A stretch of DNA of 28,674 nucleotides from positions 1 to 28,674 of the forward strand of contig CAZTXP010000136.1 in NCBI GenBank assembly GCA_964617355.1, in the 5' to 3' direction. A program made the position numbers and the translations under genes. Shown here piece after piece: positions 22,967 to 28,674 of the stretch (position 1 is its first letter; each line of letters opens with the position of its first letter). This stretch comes from CAZTDU01 sp964617355 (GTDB lineage: Bacteria; Pseudomonadota; Gammaproteobacteria; Burkholderiales; SG8-39). The notes beneath the pieces are model-generated. The model did not search any database. It saw nothing but the letters and a program-made list of their open reading frames with translations, and was not told the origin of the DNA.

Positions 22967-24378
22967 AGAACCTCGCACCGTCCGTCCTGCTCCTTGCGCT
23001 GCTCGTGGGCGCCGCGCGCGCCGCCGACGAGCGCCCCGCGGACTTCGCGCAGTCGGCGACGATCGCCGCGCCGGCCGGCGCTTCGCACTACCGCGTCGCT
23101 GCGTCCGAAGGCGTGTATCGCGCGAGCCAGAAGCGCGGCCTCGCCGACCTGCGGGTCGCGAATGCCGCGGGCGAATTCGTGCCCTTCTCGATCGTGCAGT
23201 CGAGCGGCGCGGGCGCGCCCGCGCGCGACGCGGTGCCGGCGAAGCTCTTCCCGCTGCATGGCGACGAGGAGAAGGGCATGGAGGGCTTGTCGCTGCGCAT
23301 CGAGCGCAATGCCGCCGGCACGGTGGTGCAGGTCCATTCGGACGGCAAGGCGGCGCCCGGCGGGCGCAAGCTGATCGGCTACCTCGCGGAACTGCCGGCG
23401 CTGGCGCGCGCCGGCGAGGCCCTCGTGTTCGATTGGGAGGCGCCCGCCGGCTTCACCGGCAGCGCCACCGTGGAGGCGAGCGAGGACCTGAAGCGCTGGA
23501 GCCTCGTCGCCGCGCAGGCGCCGGTGGTGCTGCTCGAGCACGGTGGCGAGCGCCTGGAGCAGAAGCGCGTCGAACTCTCGCCGCTGCGCGCGAAGTACCT
23601 GCGCCTCGCGTTCCGAGGCGTGCCCGCGGGCTTCGCGCTGCGCTCGGCGAGCGTGCTGCTGCAGCCGGCGACGCCCGAGACGCCGCGCGCCTCGATCGCG
23701 ATCACCGGCCGCGCCGATGCCGAGAAGAAGCACGAGTACCTGTTCGACACCGGCGGCGTGTTTCCTGTGGACCGCCTGCGCTTCGCGCTGCCGCAGGTGA
23801 ATGCGGTGGCGCCGGTGCAGGTGTTCTCGCGCGAGCGCGGCGACGCGCCGTGGCGGCCGGTGGCGAGCACGGTCGCGTATCGGCTCGCGAAGGACGGCGG
23901 CGAGATGGCCAGCCCCGAGATCGCCTTCGCCGCCAACGCCGACCGCTTCTGGATGGTGCGCGTGGATGCGCGCTCCGGCGGCCTCGGCGCCGGCGAGCTC
24001 GGCCTGAAGCTGGGCTGGATCCCGCACGAGGTCGTGTTCGCCGCGCGCGGCGCAGGCCCCTTCGTGCTGCTCGCCGGCAGTCGCGCCGCCGCATCCGCGG
24101 CGCTGCCGGTCGGCACGGTGCTGCCGGGCCATCGCGAGGGTGCGCCGCTCGAGGTCGCCGAGGCGCGCCTCGGCCCGATGGCGGCGAATCCTGCCGTGGC
24201 GACGGTGGCGCCCAAGGCGCCCGCGGATTCGGTGCAGGCCTACGTCGAGTCGCCCGAGGGACGCAAGAACGTGCTCTGGGGCGTGCTGGTCCTCGGCGTG
24301 CTGTTCGTGATCTGGATGGCGACGCGGCTGATGCGCGAGATGGGCGGGCGTTCGGACGGAAACGGAGCCGGGAAATGA
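22963..24378 (+). CDS. DUF3999-family exported, membrane-anchored protein
   Basis: A 471-residue protein. A Sec signal peptide (about 1-20, cleavage after ARA) leads into a long periplasmic region rich in beta strands. Segments such as SASEGVYRASQKRGLADLRVAN-like text near residues 45-68 and the EYLFDTGGVFPVDRLRFALP block (about 262-281) are typical of DUF3999. One membrane helix near the C-terminus (about 435-456, NVLWGVLVLGVLFVIW) anchors it with a short basic tail inside. It probably partners the DUF2339 protein, whose gene overlaps it by ATGA; AGGAGG lies just upstream. Its stop overlaps the DUF2157 start in the same way. Function unknown; carbohydrate- or envelope-related binding is only a guess from its beta-rich domains. 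Confidence 0.9.
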   Translation: MKNLAPSVLLLALLVGAARAADERPADFAQSATIAAPAGASHYRVAASEGVYRASQKRGLADLRVANAAGEFVPFSIVQSSGAGAPARDAVPAKLFPLHGDEEKGMEGLSLRIERNAAGTVVQVHSDGKAAPGGRKLIGYLAELPALARAGEALVFDWEAPAGFTGSATVEASEDLKRWSLVAAQAPVVLLEHGGERLEQKRVELSPLRAKYLRLAFRGVPAGFALRSASVLLQPATPETPRASIAITGRADAEKKHEYLFDTGGVFPVDRLRFALPQVNAVAPVQVFSRERGDAPWRPVASTVAYRLAKDGGEMASPEIAFAANADRFWMVRVDARSGGLGAGELGLKLGWIPHEVVFAARGAGPFVLLAGSRAAASAALPVGTVLPGHREGAPLEVAEARLGPMAANPAVATVAPKAPADSVQAYVESPEGRKNVLWGVLVLGVLFVIWMATRLMREMGGRSDGNGAGK

Positions 24379-25349
24379 TCCACGCACGGGACGAGATCCT
24401 CGACTGGGCCGCGCAGGGGCGCCTCGAGCCGGGGCGGCTGCGCGAGGCGCTGGAGGCGGGCGGCGCGCTGCCGACCGCGGCGCGCTGGCGTGCCTTCCTC
24501 GACCGTCTGCTGCTCTGGGGCGCGAGCGCGTTCCTGTCGGTGGCGCTGGTGTTCTTCATCGCCTACAACTGGGAAGAGCTCGGGCGCTGGGCACGCTTCG
24601 CGATGGTGGAACTTGTGTTCGCGGGCGCGGTGGCGGGCGCGTGGCGGCTGGGTCTCGAGCGCGCCGCGGGCAAGGCCTGCCTTTTCGCCGCGTCGATCGC
24701 GATCGGCGTGCTGATGGCGCTCGTCGGGCAGACCTACCAGACCGGCGCGGATCCCTGGGAGTTGTTCGCGCTGTGGGCGGCGGCGGTCGTGCCCTTCGCG
24801 TTGGCGGCGCGCCTGCCGGTGCTGTGGTTGCTGGTGCTGGCGCTCGCCAACGTCGCGGCGATCCTGTACTTCCAGGCCTCGCTCGGCTTCTTCGGCGTGA
24901 TCTTCGGCGTGCGCGAGCAGCTCTGGATCGTGTTCGGCATCGACGCCACGGCGCTGGCGCTCTGGGAGGCGCTCGCGGCGCGCGGTGCGCCGTGGATGCA
25001 GGAGCGCTGGTCGGCGCGCGTGGTCGCCACGGCGAGCGGCGGCGTCGCCTGCGCGCTCGGCGTGATGGACGTCTTCGGCTCGAAGATCTTCCAGGGCGGC
25101 GGCATCCTCGCGTGGGCGGCGTGGTGCGCGGCGGCGTGGTTCTGGTACCGGCACCGTCGCAAGGACCTCTTCATGCTCGCCGGCGGCGCGCTGTCGGTGA
25201 TCGTCGTGGTCACCACGCTGCTTGCGCGCGCGCTGCTCGATACGCGAGCCGAGGCGGGGGGTCTCTTCCTGATCGGCAACGCGGTGATCGCGATGGCCGC
25301 GGCGGCCGGCTGGTGGCTGCGCAAGGTCGCGCTGGAGGAGGGCGAATGA
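24375..25349 (+). CDS. DUF2157-family membrane protein
   Basis: A 324-residue membrane protein. A short cytoplasmic helical N-terminus (about 1-40, HARDEILDWAAQGRLEPGRLREAL) is followed by about eight hydrophobic helices, starting with LLLWGASAFLSVALVFFIAYNWEELG, the DUF2157 signature. VGQTYQTGADPWELF is a second conserved block. It ends with a short charged tail (VALEEGE). ATG 24375 overlaps the DUF3999 stop and its own stop overlaps the DUF4401 ATG, so the three are coupled. DUF2157 and DUF4401 share the same plan and may form a heteromeric membrane complex; this is inference from synteny. Function unknown. Confidence 0.9.
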   Translation: MIHARDEILDWAAQGRLEPGRLREALEAGGALPTAARWRAFLDRLLLWGASAFLSVALVFFIAYNWEELGRWARFAMVELVFAGAVAGAWRLGLERAAGKACLFAASIAIGVLMALVGQTYQTGADPWELFALWAAAVVPFALAARLPVLWLLVLALANVAAILYFQASLGFFGVIFGVREQLWIVFGIDATALALWEALAARGAPWMQERWSARVVATASGGVACALGVMDVFGSKIFQGGGILAWAAWCAAAWFWYRHRRKDLFMLAGGALSVIVVVTTLLARALLDTRAEAGGLFLIGNAVIAMAAAAGWWLRKVALEEGE

Positions 25350-26422
25350 TCGCCATTGAACGACAGCAGCTGTGGGAGCGGCTCCAGGCCGCGGGGCTCG
25401 CCTCGGGCGAACTGCCGGCCGCGGACACGGACCGCAGCCCGTGGTACGTGCGCGTGATGCTCGGCATCGCCGGCTGGATGGGCGCGCTGTTCCTGCTCGG
25501 CTTCGTCGGCGTCGGCTTCGCGGTGGTGATGAAGAACGCCGGCGCCTCGATCCTCGTCGGCGCGCTGGTCTGCGGCGGTGCGGCGCTGATGCTGCGCGCC
25601 GGCCCGAAGAACGACTTCCTGTCGCAGATGGGCCTCGCGGTCAGCCTCGCCGGGCAGGTGATGCTGACCTACGGCTTCTCGCGCATCTTCGGCGAATCGC
25701 GGCTGTCGATCGCGCTGATCGTCGCCGTGCAGCAGGCGGTGCTGTTCTGGCTGGTGCCGAGCGTGGTGCATCGCGTGCTGTCGGCGTGGGGCGGCGCCGT
25801 CGCCGCGACGATCGCGATGAGCGACCTCGGGCTCTCGCCGCTCGCGCCGGCGGCGGTGAGCGCCGCATTCGTCGCGGCATGGATGAACGAGTTCCGCTTC
25901 GAGCGCTCGGGCAGCGTGCTGCGCGCCGGTGGCTGGGGCCTCGCGTGCGCGACGCTGCAGACCTGCGTGCTGTTCGGGCCGATGTGGCTGGTGTGGATCG
26001 GCGCCCGCGGGCATCGCGAGTGGCCGGGCGAATTCCTCGGCTGGGTCGGCGCCGCGGCGTCCGGCGCGGTGCTGTTCGCCGCCGCGCTGATGCTGCTGCG
26101 GCGCGAGGGGCTCGCGATGGGCTCGCCGCAGGGCCGCGTCGCGCTCGCCGGCGCGGCGATCCTCGCCGCGGTATCGCTGAAGGCGCCGGGCGTCGGGCCC
26201 GCGGTCGCGGTGCTCGTGGTCGGCTACGCGAACGGCAACCGCGTGCTGGCCGGGCTCGGCATCGCCGCGCTGGTCGGCTACCTGTCGCACTACTACTACG
26301 CGCTGCAGGTCACGCTGCTCGAGAAATCGGCGCTGCTCGCGGCGGCGGGCGTGGCGCTGCTGGCGCTGCGCTTCGCGATGCGCATCTGGTGGCCGAAGGC
26401 GGAGGAGGCGAACCATGCATAG
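25346..26422 (+). CDS. DUF4401-family membrane protein
   Basis: A 358-residue membrane protein with a soluble N-terminal ~30 residues (IERQQLWERLQAAGLASG) and about ten hydrophobic helices. The first helix region, YVRVMLGIAGWMGALFLLGFVGVGF, and the segment VGYLSHYYYALQVTLLEKSALL near the end are family hallmarks. The start ATG overlaps the DUF2157 stop (ATGA) and GGAGGAGGG lies upstream. Its last eight bases overlap the GDYXXLXY gene. Genes of this type regularly stand next to DUF2157 and GDYXXLXY genes; no activity is known. Confidence 0.9.
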   Translation: MIAIERQQLWERLQAAGLASGELPAADTDRSPWYVRVMLGIAGWMGALFLLGFVGVGFAVVMKNAGASILVGALVCGGAALMLRAGPKNDFLSQMGLAVSLAGQVMLTYGFSRIFGESRLSIALIVAVQQAVLFWLVPSVVHRVLSAWGGAVAATIAMSDLGLSPLAPAAVSAAFVAAWMNEFRFERSGSVLRAGGWGLACATLQTCVLFGPMWLVWIGARGHREWPGEFLGWVGAAASGAVLFAAALMLLRREGLAMGSPQGRVALAGAAILAAVSLKAPGVGPAVAVLVVGYANGNRVLAGLGIAALVGYLSHYYYALQVTLLEKSALLAAAGVALLALRFAMRIWWPKAEEANHA

Positions 26423-26921
26423 GACCTGGCGCGAATGGCTTGCCGCCGGCGCGGCGGTGCTGCTGCTGGTCGGCATCAACCTCGGCATCGTCGGCCGCGA
26501 GGAGCACCTCGCCAGCGGCCGCGTGGTGCTGCTCGAACTCGCGCCGGTGGATCCGCGCTCGCTGATGCAGGGCGACTACATGGCGCTGCGCTTCAAGGCC
26601 GAGACCGATGCCTTCGGCCGCTGGCGCGGGCGCGACAGGGACCTGCCCGACGGCCGCATCGTGGTGAAGGTCGACGCGCGCAAGGTCGGCAGCTTCGTGC
26701 GCCTGGACGACGGCACCGCGCTCGCGCCCGACGAGGCGGCGCTGAAGTACCGCGTGCGCGCCGGGCGCGTGAAGTTCGCCACCAATGCGTGGTTCTTCAA
26801 GGAAGGCACGGCGCGGCTCTACGAGCCGGCGCGCTACGGCGAATTCCGCGTGTCGCCCTCCGGGGAATTGCTGCTGGTGTCGATGCGCGACAAGGATCTC
26901 GGCCTGCTCGGGCCGAAGTGA
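26415..26921 (+). CDS. GDYXXLXY-domain protein
   Basis: A 168-residue protein. A membrane anchor at about 9-27 (LAAGAAVLLLVGINLGIVG) precedes a periplasmic or extracytoplasmic domain. The name-giving motif is GDYMALRF (53-60), with phenylalanine in the final position instead of tyrosine, a conservative change. LAPVDPRSLMQGD leads into it, and FATNAWFFKEGTARLYEPARYGEFRV is the second conserved block. It is always found with DUF4401/DUF2157 genes, so it is probably a subunit or partner of that membrane complex. GGAGG precedes the ATG inside the DUF4401 gene. It closes the five-gene operon. Confidence 0.9.
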   Translation: MHRTWREWLAAGAAVLLLVGINLGIVGREEHLASGRVVLLELAPVDPRSLMQGDYMALRFKAETDAFGRWRGRDRDLPDGRIVVKVDARKVGSFVRLDDGTALAPDEAALKYRVRAGRVKFATNAWFFKEGTARLYEPARYGEFRVSPSGELLLVSMRDKDLGLLGPK

Positions 26922-26934
26922 GGAGGCGCGGCGC

Positions 26935-26940
26935 TATACT
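26935..26940 (+). promoter_or_regulatory. -10-like element before the alcohol dehydrogenase gene
   Basis: TATACT matches the sigma-70 -10 consensus at five of six positions and lies 29 bases before the ATG, in the 48-base gap after the GDYXXLXY gene. No convincing -35 is seen 16-18 bases upstream. It hints that the dehydrogenase operon has its own promoter. Confidence 0.35.
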
Positions 26941-26969
26941 CGCCGCATCCCCTTCGTGGAGGTCGCACC

Positions 26970-28076
26970 ATGGCACGCACCGGCAAGGCCGTCATCACGC
27001 GCGAGCTGAACAAGCCCGTGGTCGTCGAGGAGGTCGTGTTCGACCCACCGAAGCGCGGCGAGGTGCTGATCAAGATGGGTGCCTGCGGCGTGTGCCACTC
27101 GGACCTCTCGGCCACCAACGGCACGCTGATGCTGCCGCCGCCGCTGATCCTCGGCCACGAGGCCGCGGGCACCGTGGTGGAGGTCGGCGACGGCGTATCG
27201 ACCGTCGCGCCCGGCGACCTCGTGATTCCGTCGTTCATCTACATGTGCGGCAAGTGCCGCTTCTGCGCCGGCGGTCGCCCGGTGCTGTGCGTGGACCAGG
27301 GCAAGGCGCTGGTCACCACCAGCGAAGGCACGCCGCGCGTGAAGGACAAGGCGGGTAACCCGCTGAACATCTTCTCGGGCTGCGGCGTGATGGCCGAGTA
27401 CGCGGTGATGGATGCGTCGAACCTCGTGAAGATCGACCCGTCCATCCCGGCGGCGAGCGCGGCGCTGGTCGGCTGCGCGGTGACCACCGGCGTCGGCGCG
27501 GTGCTGAACACCGCGCGCGTCGAGGCGGGCTCGGTCGTCGTGGTCTTCGGCTGCGGCGGCGTCGGCCTGAACGCGGTGCAGGGCGCGGCGATCGCCGGCG
27601 CGGTGCAGATCGTCGCGGTCGACACCAACGAAGCGAAGCTCGCCACCGCCAAGGCCTTCGGTGCCACGCACACGCTGACGATCAAGCCGGGCGAGGATCC
27701 GACCAAGGCGCTGAAGAAACTCACCGGCGGCGGCGCCGACTACGCCTTCGAATGCGTCGGCAACGGCGAGCTCGGCGGCCTCGCGTACAAGGCGACGGCG
27801 CGCGGCGGCAAGGCGGTGATCGTCGGCGTGGCGCGCGCCACCGACATCACCGGCGTCGTGCAGCGCACGCTGGTGTTCGAGGAGAAGACGCTCACCGGCA
27901 GCTACTACGGCTCCTGCGTGCCGAGCGTGGATTTCCCGCGCATGCTGGGCCTCTACAAGGCCGGGCGCCTGAAGCTCGACGAACTGGTGACCAAGCGCTA
28001 CAGCATCGACGAGGCGCCGCAGGCGTTCGCGGATCTCGAGGCCGGCAGGAATGCTCGCGGGGTCATCGTCTTCTGA
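26970..28076 (+). CDS. Zinc-dependent alcohol dehydrogenase (MDR superfamily)
   Basis: A 368-residue medium-chain dehydrogenase. Catalytic zinc ligands are C42 (CGVCHSD), H63 in GHEAAG and C169 (VGCAVTTG). The structural zinc site is C93, C96, C99 and C107. The cofactor loop GCGGVG (194-199) with D219 or so at the end of the second strand (IVAVDTNEAK) indicates NAD(H). Overall it resembles class III-type and aryl/benzyl alcohol dehydrogenases, and the SYYGSCVPSVDFP segment is typical of that group. It should interconvert an alcohol and an aldehyde; substrate unknown. GGAGG lies seven bases before the ATG. Its stop codon is part of the ribosome-binding site of the following VOC gene. Confidence 0.93.
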   Translation: MARTGKAVITRELNKPVVVEEVVFDPPKRGEVLIKMGACGVCHSDLSATNGTLMLPPPLILGHEAAGTVVEVGDGVSTVAPGDLVIPSFIYMCGKCRFCAGGRPVLCVDQGKALVTTSEGTPRVKDKAGNPLNIFSGCGVMAEYAVMDASNLVKIDPSIPAASAALVGCAVTTGVGAVLNTARVEAGSVVVVFGCGGVGLNAVQGAAIAGAVQIVAVDTNEAKLATAKAFGATHTLTIKPGEDPTKALKKLTGGGADYAFECVGNGELGGLAYKATARGGKAVIVGVARATDITGVVQRTLVFEEKTLTGSYYGSCVPSVDFPRMLGLYKAGRLKLDELVTKRYSIDEAPQAFADLEAGRNARGVIVF

Positions 28077-28083
28077 GGCCGCC

Positions 28084-28542
28084 ATGCCGCTCTCGCACAT
28101 CGAGCACGTGCTGATCCAGACCGCGGACATCGCCAGGACCGTCGAGTGGTACGTGCGCGTGCTCGGCATGCGCGCCGGCTTCACGCCGGACTTCAAGTTC
28201 CCGGTGCAGTGGCTGTACCTCGGCGACCACGACGTCGTGCACGTCACCGAGGGCGGCGCGAACACCAGCGAGAACCGCAGGCGCTACGTCGGCCAGCAGA
28301 CCGACGCCACCGAGGGCAGCGGCGCGATCGACCACGTCGCCTTCCGCTGCACGGGGCTGCGCGAGATGCTCGCGCACCTGCGCGCCGAGGGCGTGGCGTT
28401 CAAGGAGCGGCAGGTGAACGACCAGGGCCTCTACCAGCTCTTCCTCTTCGACCCGAACGGCATCAAGGTGGAGCTGAACTTCGCCAACGCCGAGGCCGCC
28501 GGCCTGAAGGCCGAGGTGACGGCCTCCGAACTGCCGACCTGA
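28084..28542 (+). CDS. VOC (glyoxalase/bleomycin-resistance-fold) protein
   Basis: A 152-residue vicinal-oxygen-chelate protein with two beta-alpha-beta-beta-beta modules. Candidate metal ligands are H8 (SHIEHV), the second-module histidine in IDHVAFRC and the glutamate in KVELNF near the end. FPVQWLYLGDHDVVHV and LFLFDPNGIKVELNF are standard fold strands. Members include glyoxalases, extradiol dioxygenases and epimerases, so the reaction cannot be fixed. ATG follows GAGG with a five-base spacer that overlaps the dehydrogenase stop, indicating one transcript. Downstream a GlcG/HbpS-type gene begins after ten bases. The trio suggests a small catabolic or detoxification set. Confidence 0.9.
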   Translation: MPLSHIEHVLIQTADIARTVEWYVRVLGMRAGFTPDFKFPVQWLYLGDHDVVHVTEGGANTSENRRRYVGQQTDATEGSGAIDHVAFRCTGLREMLAHLRAEGVAFKERQVNDQGLYQLFLFDPNGIKVELNFANAEAAGLKAEVTASELPT

Positions 28543-28552
28543 AGGAACCGCG

Positions 28553-28674
28553 ATGGGAGAGCACCTGAAGCACGTGCGCTCGAGCCTCGGGCTCGAGGCC
28601 GCCGAGGACATCATCGACGCCGCCCTCTCCGCGCGCGCGAAGGAGGGCCTGCTGCCGCTCGCGGTGGCGGTCCT
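28553..28674 (+). CDS. GlcG/HbpS-family protein, N-terminal part; cut by window edge
   Basis: Forty codons are present before the window ends. The text SSLGLEAAEDIIDAALSAR followed by KEGLLPLAVAV matches the start of the GlcG/HbpS (DUF336, heme-binding/degrading) family: an amphipathic helix and a first strand that normally continues VVDxGG. AAGGA sits six to seven bases before the ATG and overlaps the VOC stop, so it is in the same operon. The family includes heme-binding HbpS and GlcG of glycolate clusters, but many members are of unknown role. Confidence 0.72.
   Translation, partial: MGEHLKHVRSSLGLEAAEDIIDAALSARAKEGLLPLAVAV

Overview
This window is very GC-rich and densely coding, with short leaders and many ATGA start/stop overlaps. 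The gene content suggests a free-living Gram-negative proteobacterium, most likely a betaproteobacterium or a related gammaproteobacterium. The clues are a BPSS1780-type membrane protein, a DUF2339/DUF3999/DUF2157/DUF4401/GDYXXLXY operon, and Sec signal peptides without sporulation genes. The taxonomic placement is inference. I saw no tRNA, rRNA, CRISPR array, insertion sequence or phage gene. No gene-free stretch exceeds about 150 bases.

Layout. Bases 1-1286 (+) hold the C-terminal end of a CHAT-domain (caspase-like) protein and an orphan OmpR-type response regulator. A 28-base tandem repeat (1283-1351) separates this regulator from the end of a convergent nine-gene minus-strand chain (10033 down to 1339): SDR dehydrogenase, PaaI-like thioesterase, BPSS1780-type membrane protein, RDD protein, SpoIIM-like protein, DUF4129-like protein, DUF4350 protein, MoxR ATPase, DUF58 protein. 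The last six form a MoxR-DUF58 cell-envelope cluster. A 10-codon minigene appears to couple DUF4129 to DUF4350.

Divergent from that chain, 10098-12736 (+) encodes an NDP-forming acyl-CoA synthetase and a MaoC-like hydratase. Together with the divergent SDR and thioesterase they could form an acyl-CoA activation, hydration, oxidation and hydrolysis set. Bases 16162-12738 (-) hold an aldehyde dehydrogenase, an MFS transporter and an exported SAM methyltransferase-like protein.

The most unusual region is 16248-20136 (+). It holds a cysteine-free ArsR-type repressor, an LplT-like MFS flippase fused to a PlsC-type acyltransferase, and a GNAT/acyl-amino-acid-synthase-like domain fused to a class V aminotransferase. 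I read this as a candidate aminolipid (N-acyl then O-acyl amino compound) synthesis and flipping module. An AT-rich inverted repeat in front of the repressor is a candidate operator.

Bases 20177-26921 (+) are the conserved membrane operon DUF2339-DUF3999-DUF2157-DUF4401-GDYXXLXY, of unknown function. The window ends with a zinc alcohol dehydrogenase, a VOC/glyoxalase-fold protein and the start of a GlcG/HbpS-family protein (26970-28674, +), probably one operon.
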